Part shown: positions 41,131 to 48,792 of the stretch, piece by piece
How positions within the stretch are numbered: the stretch's first letter is position 1
Layout of the letters: each line of letters starts with the position of its first letter
Assembly: GCA_963766995.1 (NCBI GenBank)
Contig: CAVYCE010000003.1
Coordinates: 1,178,001-1,242,000, forward strand
Length of the DNA stretch: 64,000 nucleotides
Origin: Bog-473 sp963766995
GTDB taxonomy: Bacteria > Actinomycetota > Acidimicrobiia > Acidimicrobiales > RAAP-2
Direction of reading: 5' to 3'
Notes under the pieces: model-generated
Told to the model about the DNA's origin: nothing
Seen by the model: the letters and a program-made list of their open reading frames with translations, nothing else
Database searches by the model: none
Position numbers and translations under genes: made by a program

Positions 41131-42418
41131 CTACTTGAGGAATCCCTCGTAGTTACGCATCATCAGCTGGCTGTCGATCTGGCGCATGGTCTCGAGAGCG
41201 ACACCGACGGAGATAAGCAGCGTGGTGCCGTAGAAGGGGAAGCGATTGAGATTCCAGAAGTGCATGAGCACCGATGGAACGACAGCCACGGACCCAAGGA
41301 ACAAGGCACCGACCACGGTGATGCGGCTGAGGATATGGGCGAAGTAGCGCTCGGTGGGCGGTCCGGGCCGGATACCGGGCACGAAACCACCCTGCTTGCG
41401 GATGAGGTCCGCCTGCTGGTGCGGGTCGAACGCCACATACACGTAGAAGAACGTGAACAAGAAGATAAGGAAGAAGTACGCGACGATGTAGAAAAGGCTG
41501 GTCGGCGTCAGCGAATGTTCGCACGAAATTCTGGAAACTGGCCCACTGGATCACGTTCGATAACAGCACCGGGATGTACAGCACCGAGCTGGCGAAGATG
41601 ATCGGGATCACACCGGATTGGTTGACCTTCAGGGGGATGTAGGTGCTACTTCCCCCGTACATTCGTCTTCCCACCACACGTCTGGCGAAGGTGACCGGAA
41701 TTCGCCGCTGGCCCTGATCGAAGAAGACGATGGTGACCAGCAAGATGATCGATACGGCGATGATGACGCCGAACTTGAGCTTGCCGCCCTCTTCCAGGAT
41801 GGACTTGAACCCGGTGGGGATGGCCGCCACGACGTTGGCGAAGATGAGGATGGACATGCCCTGCCCGATGCCGCGCTGGGTGATGAGCTCGGCCAGCCAC
41901 ATGACGAAGGCCGTCCCGGCCGTCAGGCACATGACCATGAAGGCGGCCAGGCCCAGGTTGAACTTGGGGATGAGGTCGATGTTGGTGCCCAGCAGGGCGG
42001 CGTCATGGCCGTGGAAGGCGTAGACCAGACCCGAGGACTGCATGAGAGCCAAGCCCACCGTCAGGTACCGGGTGGTCTGGGTGATCTTCTTCTGCCCCAC
42101 CGCGCCCTGGTCTCGCCATTCCTCCAGCTTGGGAATGACGGTCGAGAGCAGCTGAATGATGATGGAACTGGTGATGTACGGCATGACACCCAGGCCGAAC
42201 ACGGCCAGGCGCACCAGCGCACCACCACTGAAGAGATTGAGGAAGCCCAGGACGCCGGAGTTCGACGCCGAGCTCTCCAGCGACTGCAAGCGACTCCAGC
42301 TCACGCCCGGGACAGGCACATTGGCGCCCACCTGGTACAGGGCGATGACAGCCAGGGTGAAGATGACCTTATTGCGAAGGTCCGGAACCCTGAAGATGTT
42401 GGCGAGCCGAGAGAGCAT
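41131..42418 (-). pseudogene. secY: preprotein translocase subunit SecY, frameshifted as sequenced
   Basis: The pore subunit of the Sec translocon. From ATG 42418 the frame encodes about 300 residues of normal SecY: FRVPDLRNKVIFTLAVIALYQVGANVPVPG, the plug segment, and GIGQGMSILIFANVVAAIP. At 41519-41524, after QNFVR, the frame fails, and the last third (FYIVAYFFLIFLFTFFYVYVAFDPHQQADLIRKQGGFVPGIRPG to the C-terminus) runs in another frame to 41131. The break reads GTGCGAACATTC; restoring one CG (GTGCGCGAACATTC) gives FVREHSLTPTSLFYIV and a 429-residue protein. SecY is essential, so a sequence error is the leading explanation. Confidence 0.88.
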
Positions 42419-42451
42419 GTCCTGGTTAGCTACGGAATCCTGATGCCGTCA

Positions 42452-42940
42452 CTATCGGTTCATGAGGGCGTTGCCCGATGCCGGGGGACGACCATGACCG
42501 AACGGAAGTGGCACCCGCTCGACGCTACCGCCTGCTGAGGTGATGGCGGCCTCGGCTGAAGCCGAGAACGCATGGGCCGACACCTTGACGGCACGGGTCA
42601 GTGACCCTTGCCCCAGGACCTTGACCAGGTCCTTGGGCCGGCAGAGGCCGCCGGCAACCAGGTGCTCGATCGTGATCTCGGCACCATCCAGCTCAGCCAA
42701 CGCACCAATATTCACGGGCGTGTAGGCCACCCGGAAGGGGTTCTTGAAGCCGCGCAGCTTGGGGATGCGCTGCATCAGGGGCAGCTGACCACCTTCGAAA
42801 CCTGCCGGCACCGTGTTGCGAGCGTGCTGACCTTTGGTACCGCGGCCAGCGGTCTTGTGGCCCTTGCCACCGGTACCACGGCCGACGCGGCGCCTGGCCT
42901 TGGTGGAACCCTTGGGGGGCGTCAGATCGTGCAGCTTCAT
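42452..42940 (-). CDS. rplO: 50S ribosomal protein L15
   Basis: A 162-residue L15: KLHDLTPPKGSTKARRRVGRGTGGKGHKTAGRGTKGQ at the N-terminus and GGQLPLMQRIPKLRGFKN after it, both diagnostic. The Gly/Lys-rich N-terminal arm threads into 23S rRNA. Overlaps rpmD by four bases. Confidence 0.97.
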   Translation of the reverse strand: MKLHDLTPPKGSTKARRRVGRGTGGKGHKTAGRGTKGQHARNTVPAGFEGGQLPLMQRIPKLRGFKNPFRVAYTPVNIGALAELDGAEITIEHLVAGGLCRPKDLVKVLGQGSLTRAVKVSAHAFSASAEAAITSAGGSVERVPLPFGHGRPPASGNALMNR

Positions 42941-43158
42941 GCCGACACCTCCTCGACGTTGATCAAATGGGGAACGCGAGCCAGCATGCCGCGGATTTCC
43001 GGGCGGTCCGGCAAGTCGTTGGACTGCCCGATGCCGCGCAAGCCGAGGGCCCGCAACGTGCCTCGGTGCTTCGGCTTGCTGCCGATGGCCGAGCGCGTCT
43101 GGGTGACGACGAGACGAGCCTCACCGGCCACCACCTGCTTTGTTGGTCGTGCCGGCAT
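42937..43158 (-). CDS. rpmD: 50S ribosomal protein L30
   Basis: A 73-residue protein with VTQTRSAIGSKPKHRGTLRALGLRGIGQS, the L30 core. It has a short N-terminal extension (MPARPTKQVVAGEA) and starts two bases after the rpsE stop. Confidence 0.94.
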   Translation of the reverse strand: MPARPTKQVVAGEARLVVTQTRSAIGSKPKHRGTLRALGLRGIGQSNDLPDRPEIRGMLARVPHLINVEEVSA

Positions 43159-43160
43159 GG

Positions 43161-43712
43161 TCAGCGTGCCTCCGCCGTAAACAGCTCGGTCTCACGCTTG
43201 CGCTCCCGGTAGGCGCGGAGCGTCCCACCCGGAGTGACTTCGTCGGCCGACTTGCCCCGCAACGCCGCGACCTCGTCGGGTCGGCGCAGGGCCTTGAGAC
43301 CAGCGATCGTGGCGTGCGCCACATTGATGCCGTTGGACGATCCCAATGACTTGGCCAGGATGTCCCGGATGCCGGCCATCTCGAGGATGGCACGGGCTGC
43401 GCCGCCGGCGATGACGCCGGTACCAGGGGCTGCCGGCTTGAGCATGACCCGACCAGCGCCGCTCTCCCCAATGACAGGGTGCACGATGGTGGTGCCGGCC
43501 AGCGGCACCTCGAACATGTTCTTGCGCGCCTCTTCGATGCCCTTTTGCACGGCGAGTCCGGCTTCCTTGGCCTTGCCGTAACCCAGGCCAACTCGACCGT
43601 TGCCGTCGCCGATCACCATGAGGGCGGCAAAGGAGAAGCGACGGCCGCCCTTCACGACCTTGGCCACGCGGTTCACCTTGATGGTTCGTTCTTCGAACTG
43701 TGTGTCAGCCAT
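43161..43712 (-). CDS. rpsE: 30S ribosomal protein S5
   Basis: A 183-residue S5 involved in decoding fidelity and mRNA unwinding. RVAKVVKGGRRFSFAALMVIGDGNGRVGLGYGKAKE is the double-stranded RNA-binding part, and the segment around SLGSSNGINVAHATIAGLKAL the C-terminal domain. Confidence 0.97.
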   Translation of the reverse strand: MADTQFEERTIKVNRVAKVVKGGRRFSFAALMVIGDGNGRVGLGYGKAKEAGLAVQKGIEEARKNMFEVPLAGTTIVHPVIGESGAGRVMLKPAAPGTGVIAGGAARAILEMAGIRDILAKSLGSSNGINVAHATIAGLKALRRPDEVAALRGKSADEVTPGGTLRAYRERKRETELFTAEAR

Positions 43713-43714
43713 GA

Positions 43715-44089
43715 TCAGAACTCCAGTCCTTCGGCCCGTGCCGCATCAGCCAGGACGGCGACACGTCCGTGGTAGACGAATCCACCCCGGTCAAAAACGA
43801 TTTTAGTGATACCGGCTGCCTTGGCTCGAGAGCCAATCAGGCGCCCCACCGAGGCGGCGCCAGTCACGTTACCGCCGCCACTTTGTCCCAGTGACGACCG
43901 CAACTCCGCCTCCACCGTGGACGCCGCGACCAGGGTGCGACCCGTGCTGTCGTCGATGATCTGGGCTGATATGTGCCGGTTCGACCGATGTACGGCCAGG
44001 CGCGGACATTCCGCCGTCCCAATCACCTTGCTGCGGACGCGGGCGTGCCGGCGAATGCGCAGGCGAGTCCGATCGTGCGTACGTGCCAT
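43715..44089 (-). CDS. rplR: 50S ribosomal protein L18
   Basis: A 124-residue 5S rRNA-binding protein: RRHARVRSKVIGTAECPRLAVHRSNRHISAQIIDD, VGRLIGSRAKAAGITKIVFDRGGFVYHGRV and the terminal ADAARAEGLEF. Its ATG start and the rplF stop share bases (TAATG). Confidence 0.97.
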   Translation of the reverse strand: MARTHDRTRLRIRRHARVRSKVIGTAECPRLAVHRSNRHISAQIIDDSTGRTLVAASTVEAELRSSLGQSGGGNVTGAASVGRLIGSRAKAAGITKIVFDRGGFVYHGRVAVLADAARAEGLEF

Positions 44090-44628
44090 TACTTCGCTGC
44101 CTTTCCGGCCTTACGGAGGACCCGCTCGCCGGCGTAGCGCACGCCCTTGCCCTTGTAGGGCTCGGGCTTGCGGAGCTTGCGGATGTTGGCGGCCACCTGG
44201 CCAACCGTTTCCTTATTGTTGCCCTTCACGATGATGCGGGTGGGCACCGGCACTTCGAAAGTGATGCCGTCGGGCGCATTGACCGGAACCGAGTGCGAGA
44301 ACCCAAGCGCCAACTCCAGAGAGTGAGGACCCTTGGCTGTGGCACGGTACCCGACACCAACGATCTCGAGCTCCTTGCTGAAGCCCTCAGTCACACCAAT
44401 GACCATGTTGGCCACCAGCGTGCGCGACAGGCCGTGCAGCGCACGGTGCTGACGCTCGTCATCCGGGCGCGTCACGATGAGCTCATCACCCTCTTGGGTG
44501 ATGGAGATGCCCGTGGGCAGCTGCCGCTCCAGGACCCCTTGGGGACCCTTCACCGTCACCGAGTCACCGCTGAGGGTAACCGTGACATTGGAAGGAACCG
44601 GGATGGGTGAACGTCCAATACGCGACAT
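44089..44628 (-). CDS. rplF: 50S ribosomal protein L6
   Basis: A 179-residue two-domain L6 near the factor-binding site. MSRIGRSPIPVPSNVTV opens it, and the second domain ends with the L6 signature PEPYKGKGVRYAGERVLRKAGKAAK. Confidence 0.97.
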   Translation of the reverse strand: MSRIGRSPIPVPSNVTVTLSGDSVTVKGPQGVLERQLPTGISITQEGDELIVTRPDDERQHRALHGLSRTLVANMVIGVTEGFSKELEIVGVGYRATAKGPHSLELALGFSHSVPVNAPDGITFEVPVPTRIIVKGNNKETVGQVAANIRKLRKPEPYKGKGVRYAGERVLRKAGKAAK

Positions 44629-44658
44629 CAGCCCTCACCTCTCTGCATGTGGGTGCAA

Positions 44659-45063
44659 CTACCAGACATGGCAGAGCACCTCGCCACCCAGGTGGCGCTT
44701 GCGGGCTTCACGGTCAGTCACAAGGCCCTGACTGGTGGACAGGACGGCGACACCCATGCCGCCGAGCACGCGAGGAATCCCATCGGCACGCGCATAAATG
44801 CGCAAGCCGGGCTTGGAGATGCGCTTGATGCCGGCAATCGTTCGCGTCCGGTCGCCCGAGTACTTCAGGGAGATCTCCAGCGTGGTGCCAGGCTTCTCAG
44901 TGTTGGCCTGCACCGTGTAACCGGCGATGAAGCCCTCCCTCTCGAGGATGGAAGCCAGGGACTCCTTCAGCTTCGAGCCGGGCATTTTCACCGTGTCGAA
45001 CATGGCGGAGTTGGCGTTGCGAATACGCGTAAGCATGTCCGCGATGGGGTCAGTCATTGTCAT
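44659..45063 (-). CDS. rpsH: 30S ribosomal protein S8
   Basis: A 134-residue central-domain 16S-binding protein. DPIADMLTRIRNAN at the N-terminus, RISKPGLRIYARADGIPRVLGGMGVAVLSTSQG is the conserved second half, ending GGEVLCHVW. In E. coli S8 represses the spc operon; no matching mRNA target can be claimed here. Confidence 0.97.
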   Translation of the reverse strand: MTMTDPIADMLTRIRNANSAMFDTVKMPGSKLKESLASILEREGFIAGYTVQANTEKPGTTLEISLKYSGDRTRTIAGIKRISKPGLRIYARADGIPRVLGGMGVAVLSTSQGLVTDREARKRHLGGEVLCHVW

Positions 45064-45070
45064 AGCTGGC

Positions 45071-45256
45071 CTACCAACTTGCCTTCGTCACGCCGGGAAT
45101 TTCGCCGGCATGCACCATGACGCGCAGGCAGATACGGCACAGACCGAACTTCTTGTAAACGGCCTTAGGCCGACCACAACGCTGGCATCGGGTGTACCCG
45201 CGCACCTTGAATTTGGGCGTGCGCTGCTGCTTCTCAATCAAAGCCTTTTTTGCCAT
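45071..45256 (-). CDS. rpsN: 30S ribosomal protein S14, type Z (zinc-binding)
   Basis: A 61-residue short S14. Cys24, Cys27, Cys40 and Cys43 (RCQRCGRP, GLCRICLR) bind zinc; the C-terminus GEIPGVTKASW is diagnostic. This zinc form sits in the spc operon of actinobacteria and Gram-positives, whereas a zinc-free paralogue, if present, is elsewhere. Confidence 0.97.
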   Translation of the reverse strand: MAKKALIEKQQRTPKFKVRGYTRCQRCGRPKAVYKKFGLCRICLRVMVHAGEIPGVTKASW

Positions 45257-45261
45257 GATGC

Positions 45262-45837
45262 TTATCGAGTCTCCTGTCGGAACGGGAAGCCGAACGCACT
45301 GAGAAGCGCCCGTCCTTCCTCGTTGGTGCGTGCGGTGGTGACGATGGTGATGTCCATGCCCCGGGTGGTGTCGATCTTGTCGTAGTCAATCTCGGGAAAG
45401 ATCAACTGCTCGGTGACGCCGAAGGTGTAGTTCCCCCGGCCATCGAACGAACGGGCGGACAAGCCGCGGAAGTCACGGATGCGGGGAATGGCCAGGCTGA
45501 GCAGCCGGTCGAAGAACTCCCAGGCCCGATCGCCGCGCAGCGTCACCTTGACGCCAATGGCTTGGCCCTCGCGGAGCTTGAACCCGGCGATGGACTGCTT
45601 GGCCCGAGTCACAATCGGCTTCTGGCCGGTGATGAGTTCCAGGTCGCGCTGGGCGCCTTCAATGAGCGACGCCTGCTGGGTGGCCCGGCCCACGCCCATG
45701 TTGATGACGATCTTCTCGAGACCCGGTACTTCCATAATGTTGCCCAGGCCCAGCTCCTCCTGGAGCTTGGCCCGGATTTCACCGAGGTACCGCTCCTTGA
45801 GGCGGGGGCGTGCGGGGGCAGAAGTCACGGCGCTCAT
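45262..45837 (-). CDS. rplE: 50S ribosomal protein L5
   Basis: A 191-residue 5S rRNA-binding protein contacting P-site tRNA: VPGLEKIVINMGVG, GQKPIVTRAKQSIAGFKLREG, and FPEIDYDKIDTTRGMDITIVTTA. ATG 45837 overlaps the rplX stop (ATGA); the frame opens five codons earlier inside rplX. Confidence 0.97.
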   Translation of the reverse strand: MSAVTSAPARPRLKERYLGEIRAKLQEELGLGNIMEVPGLEKIVINMGVGRATQQASLIEGAQRDLELITGQKPIVTRAKQSIAGFKLREGQAIGVKVTLRGDRAWEFFDRLLSLAIPRIRDFRGLSARSFDGRGNYTFGVTEQLIFPEIDYDKIDTTRGMDITIVTTARTNEEGRALLSAFGFPFRQETR

Positions 45838-46142
45838 AGCTCGGCTCCACACTTGCGGCAGATGCGAACCTTCTGGCCGTCATCGTTGATCTTCATGCCG
45901 ATTCTGGTGGGCTGGTCGCAGCTCTTGCACAGCAACGCCACCGAGGAGACGTGCACCGGCATGAACTTGTCGATCACGCCACCTTGCTGAGTGGCGCGGG
46001 TGGGCTTGGCGTGGCGTTTCGCCACGTTGACGCCCTCAACGATCACCTTGTGCTCAGCGGGAAAGGCCCGCACCACTTCGGCTTTCTTGCCCTTGTCCTT
46101 GCCGGCACGCACGATCACCTGATCGCCCTTGTGGATCCGCAT
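45834..46142 (-). CDS. rplX: 50S ribosomal protein L24
   Basis: A 102-residue assembly-initiator protein. The KOW motif is KGDQVIVRAGKDKGKKAEVVRAFP, followed by VEGVNVAKRHAKPT. The C-terminus carries a CxxC...CxxC pair (LCKSCDQPT, ICRKCGAEL), a probable zinc ribbon seen in many L24 proteins. The start overlaps the rplN stop (TAATG). Confidence 0.97.
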   Translation of the reverse strand: MRIHKGDQVIVRAGKDKGKKAEVVRAFPAEHKVIVEGVNVAKRHAKPTRATQQGGVIDKFMPVHVSSVALLCKSCDQPTRIGMKINDDGQKVRICRKCGAEL

Positions 46143-46510
46143 TACAACACCTCCGGAGCCAACGACACGATGCGCATGAATTTCTTGTCACGCAGCTCGC
46201 GGCCGACAGGGCCGAAGATGCGGGTGCCGCGCGGCTGCTGCTGGTCGTTGATAAGCACCGCCGCGTTCTCATCGAATCGGATGTAGCTGCCATCAGGACG
46301 ACGCTTTTCCTTCTTGGTGCGCACGACGACACACTTGACGACGTCGCCCTTCTTGACGGCAGCACCGGGAATGGCATCCTTGACGGAGGCCACGAAGACG
46401 TCGCCGATGCTGGCGTAACGACGGCGCGATCCACCGAGCACGCGGATGCAGAGCACCTCGCGTGCGCCGGAGTTGTCGGCCACCCTGAGTCGGGATTCTT
46501 GCTGGATCAT
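46142..46510 (-). CDS. rplN: 50S ribosomal protein L14
   Basis: A 122-residue inter-subunit bridge protein: MIQQESRLRVADNSGAREVLCIRVLGGS, then KKGDVVKCVVVRTKKE and the terminal KFMRIVSLAPEVL. Overlaps the rpsQ stop by four bases. Confidence 0.98.
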   Translation of the reverse strand: MIQQESRLRVADNSGAREVLCIRVLGGSRRRYASIGDVFVASVKDAIPGAAVKKGDVVKCVVVRTKKEKRRPDGSYIRFDENAAVLINDQQQPRGTRIFGPVGRELRDKKFMRIVSLAPEVL

Positions 46511-46944
46511 CGGGCTCGCTCCACCACTTCGGTCAGGCGCCAGCGCTTCAGCTTGGACAGCGGCCGAGTCTCCTGCACCCGCACGCGGTCGCCCACCTTG
46601 GCCGTGTCGTCGGCATCGTGTACGTAGAGCTTCTTGGTGCGCTGCACCGTCTTGCCGTAGCGGGGGTGACGAGTGCGCTCGACCACTGCCACCACCACGG
46701 TCGACTGCATGGCGTCGGACACCACAATGCCCTCTCGCACCTTGCGGCGATTGGGACGGGCACCATCCTCGTCAGCAGGCGCGCTGGGAGCAGCCTTGGG
46801 CGCAGCAGCCTTCGGAGCTGCTGCCTTCGGGGCTTCTGCCTCCACCGGTGCAGCCTCAGCCACTTCGACCTCAGCCACTTCGACCTCAGCCACCGGCTCG
46901 GTGACCTCAGTCGTCTCTGTCGTCTCTTCGATCTCGTCGGCCAT
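46507..46944 (-). CDS. rpsQ: 30S ribosomal protein S17 with acidic/Ala-Pro-Lys N-terminal extension
   Basis: The last 80 residues are a normal S17 (RKVREGIVVSDAMQSTVVVAVVERTRHPRYGKTVQRTKKLYVHD). About 65 residues precede it: an acidic block (Glu/Thr/Val-rich, with AEVEV repeated, encoded by a 15-bp tandem duplication at 46854-46893) and then an Ala-Pro-Lys repeat (APKAAAPKAA). The start at ATG 46944 overlaps the rpmC stop (TGATG). No other good start lies close to the core, so the extension is probably translated. Its function is unknown. Confidence 0.93.
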   Translation of the reverse strand: MADEIEETTETTEVTEPVAEVEVAEVEVAEAAPVEAEAPKAAAPKAAAPKAAPSAPADEDGARPNRRKVREGIVVSDAMQSTVVVAVVERTRHPRYGKTVQRTKKLYVHDADDTAKVGDRVRVQETRPLSKLKRWRLTEVVERAR

Positions 46945-47318
46945 CAGGCCTCTTCCTCTTCCAGTTCGTCATCGTCGAACGTCGTTTCTTCGTCGGCATC
47001 CTCGGCCTTGGCCGCTGCGGCCCGAGCTTCAGCCTTCTCGACCACTGCCGCGTCCTCGGCGGCCAACTTGGCCAGGGCGTCAGCGTGCTCGGCCGCCGTC
47101 GGGGCCACGTAGGCGCCTTCGGCCTCGAGAATTTCGCGGGCTCGCAACACGGTCAGGATGCGGGCCACGTCGTGGCGCACCTGGCCCACGCGGGATGGGT
47201 TGTCCAGCTGACCGGTGGCCAACTGGAATCGGAGGTTGAACAGCTCGCGGCGAGCGTCACCTAGACGGGTGGACAGTTCGTCGCCATCCAACAGAGCAAG
47301 GTCGGTAGCGCTGGCCAT
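46944..47318 (-). CDS. rpmC: 50S ribosomal protein L29 with acidic C-terminal extension
   Basis: The first 64 residues are L29: LALLDGDELSTRLGDARRELFNLRFQLATGQLDNPSRV. A 60-residue Ala/Glu/Asp-rich tail follows, ending in an almost purely acidic run; L29 is normally 60-75 residues in total and sits at the peptide exit tunnel, where it helps bind SRP and trigger factor. ATG 47318 overlaps the rplP stop (TGATG); the open frame extends 54 codons upstream as a shadow of rplP. Confidence 0.93.
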   Translation of the reverse strand: MASATDLALLDGDELSTRLGDARRELFNLRFQLATGQLDNPSRVGQVRHDVARILTVLRAREILEAEGAYVAPTAAEHADALAKLAAEDAAVVEKAEARAAAAKAEDADEETTFDDDELEEEEA

Positions 47319-47755
47319 CAGATCGCCACTTCCGCGTGACCGTGGGTCCCAGGACGGACCACGAAGCGTGCCTTGAACGGCAGCTTCTGAATTGCTCGCT
47401 CCATGGCGGCGCGAGCCAGCTCTTCGTCGACACCGGCCAGCTCGAACAGCACACGACCGGGGTGCACAACGGCCACCCACAGCTCGGGGTTGCCCTTGCC
47501 CGAACCCATGCGGGTTTCGGCCGGCTTGTGAGTCACTGGCTTGTCGGGGAACACCCGGATCCAGACCTTTCCACCACGCTTGACGTGACGGGTCATGGCA
47601 ATACGAGCGGCCTCAATTTGGCGAGCGGTCAGCCATCCGGGCTCCATGGCCTGAATCCCGAAGTCGCCGAAGGCAACGTGGGCGCCACCCTTGGCCTGTC
47701 CCCTCAAACGGCCGCGCTGTGTCTTACGGTGCTTGACCTTCTTAGGCATCAACAT
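47318..47755 (-). CDS. rplP: 50S ribosomal protein L16
   Basis: A 145-residue protein near the peptidyl-transferase centre and A-site tRNA: MLMPKKVKHRKTQRGR, GDFGIQAMEPGWLTARQIEAARIAMTRH, KPAETRMGSGKGNPE. Its length is slightly above the usual 136-140. Confidence 0.98.
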   Translation of the reverse strand: MLMPKKVKHRKTQRGRLRGQAKGGAHVAFGDFGIQAMEPGWLTARQIEAARIAMTRHVKRGGKVWIRVFPDKPVTHKPAETRMGSGKGNPELWVAVVHPGRVLFELAGVDEELARAAMERAIQKLPFKARFVVRPGTHGHAEVAI

Positions 47756-47757
47756 GG

Positions 47758-48792
47758 TCAGTCAGACTCCTTGCGGAAGTGCGGAGCCTCGTGATGCTCG
47801 TGGCGGTTCTGACGTTCCATTTCCTCGTCCTTGGCCAGCTGGCGCTCAAGGTCGTCGGGCTCAGCCGGTGCGACAGGCAGCAGGTCGGCCACGGGCGTCT
47901 CGGTCTCGTCGTCATCAGCCACTTCGACCACGACGGCTTCAACCTCGACCGGGGCAACCTCTTCTTGCATGAGCTCGTCCATCATGGCCTCGTCCAGTAC
48001 TCCGTTGGTGGCCACTGCTTCATCTTCCGGTGTGCCGAAGCCGTCGGCCTTGCGGCGACCACCACCAGCGGTAATGAGACGACGAGGACCGCTCTGTCCC
48101 GAGGTCTCGCCCACGGCCATGGCGGCTTCTCGGGTGATCTTGTCCTCAATGGACACCTTGTACGGAAGGATGTCGCCCTTATAAATCCAGACCTTGACGC
48201 CCACGCGACCAGAGGTGGTACGGGCCTCGCGGAAGCCGTAGTCGATGTCGGCCCGCAGCGTGTGCAGGGGGACCCGACCTTCGCGGTATTGCTCCTTGCG
48301 GGACATTTCCGATCCACCCAGACGACCCGAGCACTGGACCTTTATGCCCTGGGCTCCGGCCTTCTGCACGGTCTGGATCGCTCGCTTCATGGCCCGGCGG
48401 AAAGCAACGCGGCGCACCAGCTGGTCGCAGATGCCCTGGGCGATGAGGGCGGCGTCCAGTTCGGGCTGCTTGATCTCCTGAATGTTGAGCTGGATCCGAT
48501 TCTGCAGACCAGTGATCTCTTCGAGCTTCTTCTTCAGCCGGTCGGCCTCGGAACCACGGCGACCGATGACGATGCCGGGTCGGGCCGTGTGAATGTCCAC
48601 CCGCAAGCGATCACGGGTGCGCTCCACTTCAATGCGGCTGACCGCAGCGGCTTCCAGCTGCGTCATGAGGTAGTCGCGGATCTTCCAGTCCTCCACCACG
48701 AACTCGCGGTAGTGGCGCTCTTCGAACCAGCGGGACTTCCAGTCGGTAGTGATACCGAGGCGGAAGCCATAGGGGTTGACCTTCTGGCCCAT
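47758..48792 (-). CDS. rpsC: 30S ribosomal protein S3 with long acidic C-terminal extension
   Basis: Residues 1-215 are a typical S3: GQKVNPYGFRLGITTDWKSRWF, the KH domain RPGIVIGRRGSEADRLKKKL and GRLGGSEMSRKEQYREGRVPLHTLRADIDYG. The remaining 130 residues are low complexity, rich in Glu, Asp, Val and Ala, ending with an Arg/His/Glu segment. S3 is usually 210-280 residues. It forms the mRNA entry site, so the tail would project near incoming mRNA. Confidence 0.95.
   Translation of the reverse strand: MGQKVNPYGFRLGITTDWKSRWFEERHYREFVVEDWKIRDYLMTQLEAAAVSRIEVERTRDRLRVDIHTARPGIVIGRRGSEADRLKKKLEEITGLQNRIQLNIQEIKQPELDAALIAQGICDQLVRRVAFRRAMKRAIQTVQKAGAQGIKVQCSGRLGGSEMSRKEQYREGRVPLHTLRADIDYGFREARTTSGRVGVKVWIYKGDILPYKVSIEDKITREAAMAVGETSGQSGPRRLITAGGGRRKADGFGTPEDEAVATNGVLDEAMMDELMQEEVAPVEVEAVVVEVADDDETETPVADLLPVAPAEPDDLERQLAKDEEMERQNRHEHHEAPHFRKESD

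Noticed and set aside
9878..41524. Programmed plus-one frameshifting in sucC and secY.
   Set aside because: Such programming is not known for these genes. Restoring one CG gives family-standard spacing (DPRE in SucC), which a plus-one skip would not. Kept only as an alternative.
41618..42538. Plus-strand open frame opposite secY, rich in Asp, Gly and His.
   Set aside because: It is the reverse reading of hydrophobic SecY codons and has no ribosome-binding site.
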